Shown: piece by piece, positions 8,023 through 16,807 of the stretch | Layout of the letters: each line of letters opens with the position of its first letter | Position numbering within the stretch: position 1 is the stretch's first letter | NCBI GenBank assembly: GCA_963708725.1 | Contig: CAVPTL010000007.1 | Span: forward strand, 122,616-186,615 | Reading direction: 5' to 3' | Source: CAVPTL01 sp963708725 | Lineage (GTDB): Bacteria; Actinomycetota; Thermoleophilia; Gaiellales; JAICJC01 | Length of the DNA stretch: 64,000 nt | Translations under genes and position numbers: made by a program | Notes under the pieces: model-generated | Told to the model about the DNA's origin: nothing | What the model saw: only the letters and a program-made list of their open reading frames with translations | Database searches by the model: none

Positions 8023-9008
8023 TACTCAACACCTCTGGCCGGCAGCCCGGAGTACTGGGTCGTGTACATGTGGTCAAGCGCGGTTGCCGGGTCGGGCCAG
8101 GCACTCGCGCGGGCAAACTCGGTGGCAGCGTCGAGCTGGGAAACCACCCGAGCCTCGATCGCGTCCACGTCGACCTCCGGCGACATCCGCTCGCGCAGCA
8201 CCAGCAGGGGGTCGCGCAGGCGCCACTCGTCGATCTCGGAATCGAGCCGGTAGTTGAGCTTCATGTGCCGCTCGGCGGTTTGGTGACCGACGAACCGATA
8301 GGTCTGGCACTCCAGAAACGATGGCCCATCGCCGGCTCGTGCCCGGGCCACGGCTGCGGCCGCCGCGCCGTGGACGGCGTGGACGTCCATGCCGTCGACC
8401 TGCTGGGACGGAACTCCGGCGCCCTCGGCCCGGCGATAGATCGGTGCGGCGTTGGAGTCATCCACCGGGGTCGTCTGGGCGTACTGGTTGTTCTCACACA
8501 CGAAGATCACCGGCAGCGACCAGATCGCGGCCAGGTTCAGCGACTCGAGCACGACACCCTGGTTGATGCCGCCGTCGCCGAAGAACGTGACGGCGACCTG
8601 TCCCAGCCCTCGCCGCCGGAGCGCAAACGCGGCCCCACATGCGATCGGAGCGCCGGCGCCGACGATGCCGTTGGCCCCGTACATCCCCGACGCGAAGTCG
8701 GCGATGTGCATCGATCCTCCGCGACCGGCGTTGTACCCGTCGATCCGGCCCAGAAGCTCGGCCAGCATCCGCGGCTCCTCGCCGCCCTTGGCGATCACGT
8801 GTCCGTGGCCGCGGTGGGTGCTGGTGATCACATCCTCACGCTCGAGAGCGGCGCACACGCCGACCGCGACCGCCTCCTGACCGACGTACTCGTGGGTGAC
8901 CCCGGCGATCTCGTTGTCGTTGACCAGCTCGACCACCCGCTGCTCGAACAGCCGGATACGCAGCATCGTCTCGTAGTACCGGGTGTCGTTCCAGGTGGGA
9001 GACGCCAC
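8022..9008 (-). CDS. 2-oxoacid dehydrogenase-type E1 component, alpha subunit
   Basis: 328 aa from GTG 9008, 2 nt after the stop of the SDR; a longer in-frame reading would cover the SDR gene and is rejected. The thiamine-diphosphate motif is complete (GDGGINQG followed by CENNQYAQTT), as are STHRGHGHVIAKG and the phosphorylation-loop-like region YRFVGHQTAERH. Acetoin dehydrogenase and pyruvate/branched-chain dehydrogenase alpha subunits look alike at this level, so the substrate is open. Coupled to the beta gene by a one-base overlap. Confidence 0.92.
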   Translation of the reverse strand: MASPTWNDTRYYETMLRIRLFEQRVVELVNDNEIAGVTHEYVGQEAVAVGVCAALEREDVITSTHRGHGHVIAKGGEEPRMLAELLGRIDGYNAGRGGSMHIADFASGMYGANGIVGAGAPIACGAAFALRRRGLGQVAVTFFGDGGINQGVVLESLNLAAIWSLPVIFVCENNQYAQTTPVDDSNAAPIYRRAEGAGVPSQQVDGMDVHAVHGAAAAAVARARAGDGPSFLECQTYRFVGHQTAERHMKLNYRLDSEIDEWRLRDPLLVLRERMSPEVDVDAIEARVVSQLDAATEFARASAWPDPATALDHMYTTQYSGLPARGVE

Positions 9009-9010
9009 GG

Positions 9011-9751
9011 CTAGAGGTCTCCGTTGACGAGCCGGCCGCCATCGACGACGATCGTCTGGCCGGTGACGTAGGAGGCGTCGCGGGATGCCACGAACGCGAT
9101 CACCGCAGCGATCTCCTCGGGCTGGGCGAGACGGTTGAGCGGCACCCGCGCGAGCAGCCGGGCAGGATCGTGATCGCCGCTCTGCACGAGGCTGCGAAGC
9201 ATCTCGGTGTCCACATAGCCGGGCGCGACCGCATTCACTCGGATCCCCTGCGCTGCCCACTCGACCGCCAACACCCGGGTCATCGCCTCGACGGCGCCCT
9301 TGGCGGAGCAATACGACAGCCGGCCGGAGACGCCGATGCTGGCATTCATCGAACTCAGGTTGACGACGGCGCCGGACTCCGACTTGCTCAGAGCGGGAAA
9401 GGCGGCTCGCACACAGCGAAGCGTCCCGAGCACGTGGATGTCGGTCAGCGAAGTCCACTGCTCATCGGTGAGCTCGGCGCTCGGTCCCGGGCCGACCACG
9501 CCTGCGCAGTTGATCAGCACGTCGATCCCGCCGAGCTCGGCGACGACGTTGTTCACCATGGCGTCGACCGATCCCGCGTTCAGCACGTCGCAATCGACAG
9601 CGAGCGTCGTCGCACCGGTCTCCGCCAGCCGGTCGGCGAGGGCCGTGGCGGCCGCCCCTGCCCGATCGGCGATCGCGACCGCCGCTCCCCGGCTCGCGAC
9701 GGCGGTGGTGACAGCCTCGCCGATGCCTCCGGCTCCCCCGACGATGAGCAC
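9011..9751 (-). CDS. short-chain dehydrogenase/reductase (SDR)
   Basis: 246 aa from GTG 9751, first gene of the minus-strand operon. Classical SDR: NAD-binding GGAGGIG near the N-terminus, DCDVLNAGSVD, NCAGVVG, the catalytic Ser in VNLSSMNAS, YCSAKGAVE (Tyr and Lys), and PGYVDTEM. The start leaves only three residues before the glycine motif, which is unusually short; codons upstream stay open but contain no ATG, so a rare ATT start cannot be excluded. By position it may oxidise a sugar to the lactone opened by the SMP-30 protein. Confidence 0.88.
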   Translation of the reverse strand: MLIVGGAGGIGEAVTTAVASRGAAVAIADRAGAAATALADRLAETGATTLAVDCDVLNAGSVDAMVNNVVAELGGIDVLINCAGVVGPGPSAELTDEQWTSLTDIHVLGTLRCVRAAFPALSKSESGAVVNLSSMNASIGVSGRLSYCSAKGAVEAMTRVLAVEWAAQGIRVNAVAPGYVDTEMLRSLVQSGDHDPARLLARVPLNRLAQPEEIAAVIAFVASRDASYVTGQTIVVDGGRLVNGDL

Positions 9752-9852
9752 GACGCGTCCGACGTAGTCCTTCGGAGGCGCCCAGGCAATTATCTGCTGG
9801 TCAGTTGGTATGATAGGTTGAGGCTATTGAGCGATAACCCATCTGTCAAGCG
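9752..9852. promoter_or_regulatory. divergent control region between SDR operon and GntR gene
   Basis: This 101-bp gap is markedly richer in A/T than its surroundings. On the plus strand TATGAT (9809-9814) resembles a -10 box for the regulator; on the minus strand GATAAT (9794-9789) resembles one for the operon. Between them lie two TGGT half-sites (TGGTCAGTTGGTAT), reminiscent of FadR/GntR operators (TGGTC...). Assigning the operator is inference. Confidence 0.4.
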
Positions 9853-10557
9853 ATGACCGGTTCGTTCGAGTTCGCATCTCTCGAGCGCAGTCCGAGCCTG
9901 TCGGAAGCGGTCGCAAGCGCGCTCACAGAGCGGATCGTTGGCGTGCCCCTGAAGCCTGGCGACCCGCTCCCCTCCGAGCGCGAACTGTGCGAGCAGTTCG
10001 GAGTCTCACGCCCGGTCGTGCGCGAAGCCGTGCGCGCGCTCGCGTCCAAAGGCCTGATCTCGGTCCGGGTCGGGCGTGGCCTCGAGGTTGGCCGGGTCGC
10101 TCCGGGTGCGGTGTCCGAATCGATGACGCTCTATCTGCACGGGAGTGAGTCGGTGGGCTACGACAAGGTCTCCGAGGTGCGATCGGCGCTCGAGATCGAG
10201 ATCGCCGGGCTGGCCGCCGCACGTATCACTCCGGAACTGACCGAGACGATCTCGGCGGTTGCCGAGCGGCTACCGAGCGCCAGGGACGCCGAGCAGGCCG
10301 CCCACGCCGACGTCGCATTCCACCGCGCGATCGCGCTGGCGACCGACAACGAGCTGTTCCTGGTGATGCTCGATTCGATCGGCGAGACGCTGCTGGACGT
10401 TCGCCGCAAGGGCTTCAACACCGACGAATCGATCAGCTATGCGACCGGCGCACACAATGCGATTCTGCACGCGGTCGCGGCGGGCGATGTCTCGGGTGCT
10501 CGCCGCGCGATGCGCGAGCACCTGCAGGAATCGGCCCGCCGGCTGCTCGGTGCGTGA
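9853..10557 (+). CDS. GntR family regulator, FadR/FCD subfamily
   Basis: 234 aa. The N-terminal winged helix is clear: LKPGDPLPSERELCEQFGVSRPVVREAVRALASKGLISVR. The rest is an FCD domain with the usual metal/ligand residues: VRSALEIEIAGLAA, ADVAFHRAIA, GAHNAILHAV and AMREHLQESA, giving the Asp and three His typical of the family. FCD regulators usually repress a neighbouring catabolic operon and are released by a carboxylate substrate or intermediate, which fits the divergent eight-gene operon. Confidence 0.92.
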   Translation: MTGSFEFASLERSPSLSEAVASALTERIVGVPLKPGDPLPSERELCEQFGVSRPVVREAVRALASKGLISVRVGRGLEVGRVAPGAVSESMTLYLHGSESVGYDKVSEVRSALEIEIAGLAAARITPELTETISAVAERLPSARDAEQAAHADVAFHRAIALATDNELFLVMLDSIGETLLDVRRKGFNTDESISYATGAHNAILHAVAAGDVSGARRAMREHLQESARRLLGA

Positions 10558-10696
10558 TCCGAAGCGGGCTTGGGGTAGTCTCACCGATCGTAGGCGCCGG
10601 TACAGCCGGCACCAAGTTGCCGACTTTGGCTCCACCTGCGATGCTTCTGGATCCAAAGATTATTAACGCAGCGCAGTTCACGGAAGGGTGAGGACG

Positions 10697-11356
10697 ATGG
10701 CTTTGGCACTGAATGACACAGCTCCAGATTTCACGGCAGATACCACGGATGGCCCGATCAACTTTCATGAGTGGGCGGGTGACTCCTGGGTGGTGCTGTT
10801 CTCACACCCCAAGGACTTCACGCCCATCTGCACCACCGAGCTGGGCTACATGGCAAAGATCAAGCCGGAGTTCGATCGCCGCGGCGTGAAGATCATCGGG
10901 CTCTCCGTCGATCCGTCTGACCGCCACGCGGAATGGGCGAAGGACATCGAGGAGACGCAGGGCACCGCTCCCAACTACCCGATCATCGCCGACCACGACT
11001 TCAAGGTGTCGAAGATGTACGGCATGCTGGCCGCCGACGTCGAGGGCGATCCGCTGAAGCGCACGCCCGCCGACAACCAGACGGTGCGAAACGTCTTCGT
11101 GATCGGCCCGGACAAGAAGATCAAGCTGATCCTGATCTATCCGATGACCACCGGCCGCAACTTCGACGAGGTGCTGCGAGTCATCGACTCCCTCCAGCTC
11201 ACCGCCAGCCACAAGGTGGCGACCCCGGTGAACTGGCAGAACGGCGAGGACGTCGTGATCGCCGGTTCGGTCACCGACGAGCAGGCGCGCGAGACGTACC
11301 CGGACGGCTGGAAGTCACCCAAGCCGTACATCCGGATCGTCCCCGACCCGCGCTAA
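10697..11356 (+). CDS. 1-Cys peroxiredoxin (Prx6/AhpC-TSA type)
   Basis: 219 aa from ATG 10697 with GGAAGG 9 nt upstream; GTG 10688 is an alternative. Thioredoxin fold with the peroxidatic cysteine in HPKDFTPICTTELG and the supporting Arg later (TVRNVFVIGPDKKIK). The long C-terminal region (PVNWQNGEDVVI) and total length of about 220 are those of the Prx6 group. It reduces hydrogen peroxide and alkyl hydroperoxides in the cytoplasm. Monocistronic, bounded downstream by palindrome copy 3. In the 130-bp gap before it I see no convincing promoter. Confidence 0.92.
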   Translation: MALALNDTAPDFTADTTDGPINFHEWAGDSWVVLFSHPKDFTPICTTELGYMAKIKPEFDRRGVKIIGLSVDPSDRHAEWAKDIEETQGTAPNYPIIADHDFKVSKMYGMLAADVEGDPLKRTPADNQTVRNVFVIGPDKKIKLILIYPMTTGRNFDEVLRVIDSLQLTASHKVATPVNWQNGEDVVIAGSVTDEQARETYPDGWKSPKPYIRIVPDPR

Positions 11357-11370
11357 ACAGCGAACCTTCA

Positions 11371-11405
11371 GGGTGAATAACGGTGCCTGGCACCGTTATT
11401 CACCC
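11371..11405. repeat. dispersed palindrome copy 3 (AACGG subtype, perfect 35 bp)
   Basis: Arms GGGTGAATAACGGTGCC and exact reverse complement around central T 11388. Begins 14 bp after the peroxiredoxin stop and ends 8 bp before the MFS ATG. It could terminate the first gene while sitting in the leader of the second. Confidence 0.95.
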
Positions 11406-11413
11406 GGCACGGC

Positions 11414-12631
11414 ATGATGCTGTTCATGTCGGGATCCACGATCACGCACGGCCTGCGCAGCTATCGCGAGCTCCTGGGCGCGCCGACGGTGGGCCGGTTC
11501 GTTTCGTGGGGGCTGGTCGCCCGGCTTCCGATTGGGATGACCGCACTGTCGTTCATCCTCCTGATCCGTGCCGACGGCGGAAGCTACGCCGAGGCCGGAC
11601 TCGTCTCAGCGGCTGAGGCGCTGGCCGCAGCGGCGGGTGCTCCGATCGCAGGTCGGTTGGTGGACAGCCGCCGTCCCGCCACGGTACTGCTCGCCTACGG
11701 CTGTCTGTTCCCCGCCTCGCTCGCGGTGTTGCTGATCTGCAGCGCTCGGTCGGCACCGCTGGCGGCGCTGATCCTCGCCGCTGCGGCCGCGGGCGCCAGC
11801 CTCCCGCCGATCGGACCGACGGTGCGGTCGCTCTGGCCGTCGATGATCCGCGACGACAGCCAGCTCTCCACCGCGTTCGCGCTCGAGGCGACGCTCCAGG
11901 AACTGATCTTCGTCACCGCTCCGCTGATCGTCGGCGTGCTGACCGCGCTGGTCTCGCCCAGCGCCGCCGTTGCGGCGGCGGGGGCGTTCTGCTTTTTCGG
12001 CGTGCTCGGTTTCATCTCAACCGGGCAGGTACGCGATTTCCGCCGCCAGGCGCGTCAGAAGCGCCACCTGCTGGCGGCGCTCTCGCCGAGCCCGGTGCGC
12101 CGGATCGTGCTGTTCACCCTCGGCTACGGCGTCTCGTTCGGTGGACTCGAAGTCTCGATCCCGGCGTTCGCCGAGGCGCACGGCGGGCGCTCACTGGCGG
12201 CCATCGCGCTCGCCACGCTCTCGGCAGGGAGTCTGGCCGGCGGCCTGCTGGCCGCGGGCGGGTCGGGCTCGGATCCGCACCGCCGGCTTCGGCTGATCAG
12301 CGCGCTGTTCGTGGTCACGCTCATGCTGCCACTGATCGCGTGGTCGCTGCCGAGCCTGGCGGTGATCATGTTCGTCGTCGGCCTGCCGATCGCCCCGAGC
12401 TTTGCGATCACCTACGGCATGGTGCAGGAGGCGGCGCTGCCCGGCACGGACGCCGAGGTGTTCGGGTGGCTCAGCACCGCGGTGATCGTCGGGGTCGCGG
12501 TGGGTACCGCGCTCGGCGGCAAGCTGATCACCCACTCCGGGCCCCATGCGTCGATGCTGTTTGCGATCACGGGTGCGCTGTTCGCGACCGGAATCGCGGC
12601 GCGCTCGGTGCAGCGGCACGCTGTGGGTTAG
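11414..12631 (+). CDS. MFS transporter
   Basis: 405 aa from ATG 11414; ATG 11426 is an equally good start. Twelve hydrophobic segments can be counted, with a central basic loop (RRQARQKRHL) between the two six-helix halves, and the intra-domain motif GAPIAGRLVDSRRP after helix 2 in the position of the MFS A-motif. Likely a drug or metabolite exporter of the plasma membrane; the substrate is not predictable. Its stop overlaps by 4 bp (TTAG) with that of the convergent SDR gene. Confidence 0.85.
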   Translation: MMLFMSGSTITHGLRSYRELLGAPTVGRFVSWGLVARLPIGMTALSFILLIRADGGSYAEAGLVSAAEALAAAAGAPIAGRLVDSRRPATVLLAYGCLFPASLAVLLICSARSAPLAALILAAAAAGASLPPIGPTVRSLWPSMIRDDSQLSTAFALEATLQELIFVTAPLIVGVLTALVSPSAAVAAAGAFCFFGVLGFISTGQVRDFRRQARQKRHLLAALSPSPVRRIVLFTLGYGVSFGGLEVSIPAFAEAHGGRSLAAIALATLSAGSLAGGLLAAGGSGSDPHRRLRLISALFVVTLMLPLIAWSLPSLAVIMFVVGLPIAPSFAITYGMVQEAALPGTDAEVFGWLSTAVIVGVAVGTALGGKLITHSGPHASMLFAITGALFATGIAARSVQRHAVG

Positions 12632-13443
12632 CGGCCAAGCCCACGATTGGCAGCCAGGAACTCGACCGCTTGGTCGATCGCGGCGAGCGTCTCGGTTGCC
12701 TGCTCGCGCAGATCCTGCGCCGAGTCCTTCCCGACCGGCAGCCGCCGGGGGGCGCCGGGCACGGTGGCGGCGGCCACGATCGCATCGATCGCGATCTCGG
12801 TGTCCTCCGCACCTTCGGGGAACCACTCGAGCCACTCATCCAGCTCGCGCCACGCTCGGGCGTACAGCCCGGAGTCATCGCGGGCAGAGGCGAGCTGTGT
12901 GTTGGTGGTGATCGGAGTCCGAAACGGGCCGGGCTCGACCACCACGACTCGAATCCCCTGCTCGGCAACCTCGTCCGCCAACGCATCGCTGGCAGCGCCC
13001 AGCGCAAACTTGGACGCGCAGTAGGCCCCAAACGCCTCGTCGGCAATCCGGCCGGAGATGCTCGAGATCTGGACGATCACTCCCTGGGACTCCCGTAACG
13101 CCGGCAGGCACGCGCGGCACAGGTCGATCGTGCCGATCAGGTTGACCTCGAGCTGTTCTCGGATCTCGGCCATGGAGAGTTGCTCGAGTGGTCCGAGTAC
13201 CGCAATTCCGGCGTTTGAGACGAGCGCATCGAGTCGCCCGTGCGAACGAACCACCGTCTCGGCGGCCGCGGCGATCGACTCGGGATCGCGCAGATCGAGC
13301 GCGATCATGTCGCACCCGGCCGGCGCGTTGGAACGATCGGGATTCCGCGACGTCCCGACCACCGTCCAGCCCAGCGTCAGGAGCCGCTCGGCGACCCCCT
13401 GGCCAAACCCCGACGATGTCCCTGTAACGAGCGCAACACTCAT
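12628..13443 (-). CDS. SDR family oxidoreductase
   Basis: 271 aa from ATG 13443; the frame is open further upstream but overlaps the divergent gene. A TATGAT box lies 7 nt before this ATG. Classical SDR: TGTSSGFGQG, NAGIAVLG, ISSISGRIADEAFGAY with catalytic Ser, Tyr and the Lys of YCASKFAL, then VVEPGPFRT. It resembles the retinol-dehydrogenase-like, substrate-ambiguous actinobacterial SDRs. The C-terminal tail contains an unusual acidic/helical segment. Convergent with the MFS gene. Confidence 0.87.
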   Translation of the reverse strand: MSVALVTGTSSGFGQGVAERLLTLGWTVVGTSRNPDRSNAPAGCDMIALDLRDPESIAAAAETVVRSHGRLDALVSNAGIAVLGPLEQLSMAEIREQLEVNLIGTIDLCRACLPALRESQGVIVQISSISGRIADEAFGAYCASKFALGAASDALADEVAEQGIRVVVVEPGPFRTPITTNTQLASARDDSGLYARAWRELDEWLEWFPEGAEDTEIAIDAIVAAATVPGAPRRLPVGKDSAQDLREQATETLAAIDQAVEFLAANRGLGR

Positions 13444-13471
13444 ACCGGCGATCATAACTATCATCGAGAGC
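13444..13471. promoter_or_regulatory. 28-bp divergent promoter pair, probably leaderless
   Basis: The two start codons are only 28 bp apart. On the minus strand TATGAT (13456-13451) ends 7 nt before the SDR ATG, and on the plus strand TATCAT (13459-13464) ends 7 nt before the ATG at 13472. At that spacing transcription would begin at or next to each start codon. No -35 boxes are obvious. Confidence 0.55.
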
Positions 13472-14020
13472 ATGCTGCGCGTGCTGACCGCCGCCGCGAT
13501 CTTCGTGGCCGCGATGATCATCGTCGGCTGGAACGGCGCGGCCGACCCGTCACCTGTCCGCTCGACGGCGGCGCCGGCCGCCGCTGTCCAGACCGGGTAT
13601 CTCACCCATCGCCGGCTCGCACCGGGGGCTGCCTGCCCGGTGACACATCCCAACGGCAGCGGCCCCTACCCGGCCGAGTTGAGCGACTCCCAGGGCCTCC
13701 CGTTGCGGACATGGTTTGGGCACGGCAAGTCGTGGGTGCTTCCACCACGCTCGGCAACGGCGGTGCGGCTGACCAACGGCACGGTCACGGCGACGATTCC
13801 GTGGTTCGTGGCGGGGCCTGGAGTCTTTCGGATCGTCGGCAAGCGCCTGGATGGATCGCCCGGAGGATTCCGCGCTGCAATCGCGGATCGCACCCCGAGC
13901 CCCGACGGCCAGGTTGTGCCAACCCGGATCACCGTCTCGAGCCCAGGCTGCTGGGATATCGCCGGCATCGTGGGAGCCAACTCCGTCGAATGGGTCTACC
14001 AGCCCCGCACCCATGAATAA
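13472..14020 (+). CDS. small exported protein with CPVT/GCW motifs
   Basis: 182 aa from ATG 13472, chosen because it begins a signal-anchor (LTAAAIFVAAMIIVGW) and has a -10-like box 7 nt upstream. The mature part has one Cys near its start (CPVTHPNGSGP) and one near its end (SSPGCWDIAGIVG), flanking a beta-rich region with a GKSWVLPP segment. From memory this two-cysteine pattern recurs in uncharacterised exported proteins of soil actinobacteria and Chloroflexi. The cysteines may form a disulphide. The TAA stop is in palindrome copy 4. Confidence 0.7.
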   Translation: MLRVLTAAAIFVAAMIIVGWNGAADPSPVRSTAAPAAAVQTGYLTHRRLAPGAACPVTHPNGSGPYPAELSDSQGLPLRTWFGHGKSWVLPPRSATAVRLTNGTVTATIPWFVAGPGVFRIVGKRLDGSPGGFRAAIADRTPSPDGQVVPTRITVSSPGCWDIAGIVGANSVEWVYQPRTHE

Positions 14021-14048
14021 ATGGTGCCTGGCACCATTTATTCATGGG
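14010..14048. repeat. dispersed palindrome copy 4 (AAATGG subtype, perfect 39 bp)
   Basis: Arms CCCATGAATAAATGGTGCC and exact reverse complement around central T 14029, one of the two longest perfect copies. It contains the TAA stop of the exported-protein gene (14018-14020). The extra arm bases beyond the conserved core (CCC/GGG and the T replacing G) also pair. Confidence 0.95.
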
Positions 14049-14111
14049 GCACGCCGGGGCGTCCGTTGTCGATCGGGCTAAAGGTTACGGGGCGGTTGAG
14101 CCGACAAGGGA

Positions 14112-15423
14112 ATGAGACCTCCCCGTATGAATCGTCCGCAGGCTCCCAAATCCGCACGCCGCGAGAGCGGCCAGACATTGCCGTTGATCGCGGTGATGAT
14201 GCTGACCCTGCTGTGTTTCCTGGGTCTGGTGATCGATGTCGGGAACGCCTACCGCGTGAAGGACGCGCTCCAGGCCTCGGCTGATGCTGCCGCCGCCGCG
14301 GGCGCGGGCACCTTGACGATGACGTACCCGGCGAACACCGCCAACGCCATCGGAGCCGCCAAGGGCTACACCTCGGCAGCCGGCGGCAAGAACCTGATCA
14401 AGGGCGTCCCGGCGGCCAACGTCGCCCAGACGATCAACACCAGCTGCGTCCAGTCCACCACGGCGGTGCCCTGCACGACGGCCAACACCGTGACGGTGTC
14501 GGAGACGGCGAGCGTGCCGACCTACTTCTTGAGCCTGCTGGGATTCAACACCCTCACCATGACCGCCAAGGCCCAGGCCTGCTCACCGTGCAACGAGCTG
14601 CCGCTCGACATCGAGTTGGTGATCGACCGCACCGGATCGATGTCCAGCGACAACAAGATGTCCAACCTGCGCGCGGGATTGCTCACCGGGTTCCTGCCCG
14701 GCCTCGACAACACCAACGACAGCGTCGGCCTGACGGTGTTGCCGCCTGACGTCAACGGCACGTCCGACGTCTGCCAGGCCGCGGCCACTTCCAACTACGA
14801 CAGCACCACCCCGACCTACAACGTCGTACCGCTGAGCTCCGACTACCTCACCTCCCCGGGGACACTGAACACCTCCTCCACGCTGATCAAGGACATCAAG
14901 TGCCTGCAACCGGGCGGTGGCACCGACTATGCCGACGCGCTGGAGGCCGGCTATTCGGCGGTTCAGTCCCAGGGCCGATCCGGCGTGCAGAAGGTGATCG
15001 TGCTGCTCTCAGACGGCGCGGCCAACGAGGGCCAAAACTGCGACGACGTGGTCACGACCACAACCGTTGGCACCGGCCGCAACAAGCACACGGTGACCAC
15101 CACCACCAAGGATCAGGACCCGCACTGCCTTCAGCCCTGCCAGAGCGCCGTCAACGACGCGACCACGTACAAGGCGTCGAAGGTGCTGGTCTACTCGATC
15201 CTCTACGGCGACCAGTCCGACGCGCCGTACTGCCAGGATTATGACGGCGACAACGAGTCGCCCGCAGATCACTCCGCAGACTGCAATGCAGGAGATCGCC
15301 GGGACCAACTCGGTGACGGGCGCGTCGAACTACTTCGAGGATCCCGATCCGACCGACCTGGTCGGCATCTTCCAGCAGATCTCGGCCGACATGTCCGCCG
15401 GCACCAGCCGCATCACCGGCTAG
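14112..15423 (+). CDS. TadG-like von Willebrand A surface protein, copy 1 (frameshifted)
   Basis: About 436 aa if repaired. Start ATG 14112 (or 14127). The N-terminus is a Tad/TadE-G pilin-like helix (ESGQTLPLIAVMMLTLL, then DVGNAYRVKDALQ, DAAAAAGAG), then a VWA domain with MIDAS residues in DRTGSMSS, GGGTDYADAL and LLSDGAANEG, and several Cys that probably form disulphides. Near the end the frame breaks: removing one C from CCC 15261-15263 restores TPQTAMQEIAG...FQQISADMSAGTSRITG and the TAG at 15421-15423, aligning with copy 2. Unrepaired, the frame runs on into copy 2. Role: adhesion or Tad pilus-associated surface protein. Confidence 0.75.
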
Positions 15424-15503
15424 ACCACCGCCGACGTTTAAGGAAAATTTACTTACCGCCTTCGGGGGATGAGCGGGAAGCCGTTCGAGCCGATACAGAA
15501 CGT

Positions 15504-16796
15504 GTGGACTCCCGCCACCATGACCCCCGAGGCTTGACGAGCCTCCTGCGATCTCGCCTGCGCAATAGCGAGGCCGGCCAGGTGCTGCCGCTGATCGCGG
15601 TCTTCATGCTGATCGTGGTTGCGTTCGCCGGGCTCGTGATCGACGTGGGCAATGTCTACCGGGTGCAGCAGGCGCTCCAGGCCTCAACCGATGCCGCGGC
15701 TGCCGCAGGCGCCGGGCAGCTCACCCTGCAATACCCGCCGAGCACCGCCAACGCGATCGCCCAGGCCAAGAACTTTGCGTCCGCTGCCGGCGGCCGGAAC
15801 CCGATCACCGGAGTGCCCGCCTCGGGCGTGAGCGTGACGGTGGGAACAAGCTGTGTGGGATCGAACTCGAACCTGCCGTGCAACAACGCAAACACCGTGA
15901 CCGTGAGCCAATCGGCCGCGGTGCCGACGTTCTTCCTGCGCGTCCTCGGGTTCAACTCCATCAACATCTCGGCTCGCGCCCAGGCGTGCTCGCCCTGTAA
16001 CGAGGTGCCGCTCGATATCCAGCTGGTCGTCGACCGCACCGGATCGATGTCGGCCAACGGCGGATCCACCAACGGCGAGAACAAGTGGCAGAACCTCCAG
16101 GACGGACTGCTTCAGGGCTTCCTGCCCGGTCTCGACTCGGGTGTCGATAACGTCGGCCTGACGACGCTGCCGCCCGATGTCAACGGCACCAGCGATGTCT
16201 GCAAGGCGGCCTCGAGTAACAACTACGACAGCAGCAACCCCACGTACACCGTGGTGCCACTGTCGAATAGCTACATGGATAGCTCGGGCAACCTGATCGG
16301 AAGCTCGCCGCTGATCAAGGACATCAACTGCATGCAGCCCGGTGGCGCAACCGATTACGCCGACGCCATGGAGGCTGCCTACAACGAGCTGAACGCACAT
16401 GGCCGGCCCGGGGTGCAGAAGATCATCGTGCTGCTCTCCGACGGCGCGGCCAACAACGGCCAAAACTGCGATTCCACGACCAGCCACGGCAAGACCATCA
16501 AAGATCCCGATCCACACTGCATGCAGCCGTGCCAGTCGGCCGTCAACGACGCCGCGACGTACAAGGCCCAGGGCATCCTGATCTACTCGATTCTCTACGG
16601 CGACCAGTCCACCGGCCCGCCGTGCCAGGACTACACCGGCGATAACGAAGTGCCGTTCCAGCAGCCCTGGACAGCGATGCAGGCGATCGCCAGCCCGAAC
16701 AACTACTACCCGGATCCGAACCCAGACAACCTGGTTGCGATCTTCCAGCAGATCGCCTCGGATATGGCGGCGGGCACCAGCCGCATCGTCAGCTAG
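15504..16796 (+). CDS. TadG-like von Willebrand A surface protein, copy 2
   Basis: 430 aa from GTG 15504; TTG 15534 is another possible start, and neither has a good ribosome site. Same layout as copy 1: membrane helix EAGQVLPLIAVFMLIVVAF, then DVGNVYRVQQALQ, a beta-rich linker with Cys pairs, and a VWA domain with MIDAS motifs DRTGSMSANG, GGATDYADAM and LLSDGAANNG. The two copies are strongly similar over their whole length, so this is a tandem duplication. 15424-15503 between them contains only an AT-rich patch and no clear terminator. The helix anchors the protein in the membrane with the VWA domain outside. Confidence 0.85.
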   Translation: MDSRHHDPRGLTSLLRSRLRNSEAGQVLPLIAVFMLIVVAFAGLVIDVGNVYRVQQALQASTDAAAAAGAGQLTLQYPPSTANAIAQAKNFASAAGGRNPITGVPASGVSVTVGTSCVGSNSNLPCNNANTVTVSQSAAVPTFFLRVLGFNSINISARAQACSPCNEVPLDIQLVVDRTGSMSANGGSTNGENKWQNLQDGLLQGFLPGLDSGVDNVGLTTLPPDVNGTSDVCKAASSNNYDSSNPTYTVVPLSNSYMDSSGNLIGSSPLIKDINCMQPGGATDYADAMEAAYNELNAHGRPGVQKIIVLLSDGAANNGQNCDSTTSHGKTIKDPDPHCMQPCQSAVNDAATYKAQGILIYSILYGDQSTGPPCQDYTGDNEVPFQQPWTAMQAIASPNNYYPDPNPDNLVAIFQQIASDMAAGTSRIVS

Positions 16797-16807
16797 CCCC
16801 GGCTAGC
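16792..16807. terminator. short stem-loop containing two convergent stop codons
   Basis: GCTAGCC (16792-16798) pairs with GGCTAGC (16801-16807), a 7-bp inverted repeat with a 2-nt spacer. It contains the TAG of the VWA gene and that of the minus-strand lipoprotein. The loop is too small for a good RNA hairpin, so terminator activity is doubtful. Confidence 0.25.

Noticed and set aside
6763..8253. A 496-codon plus-strand open frame
   Set aside because: Antisense to the lipoyl, E1-beta and E1-alpha genes, which have clear motifs; it has none.
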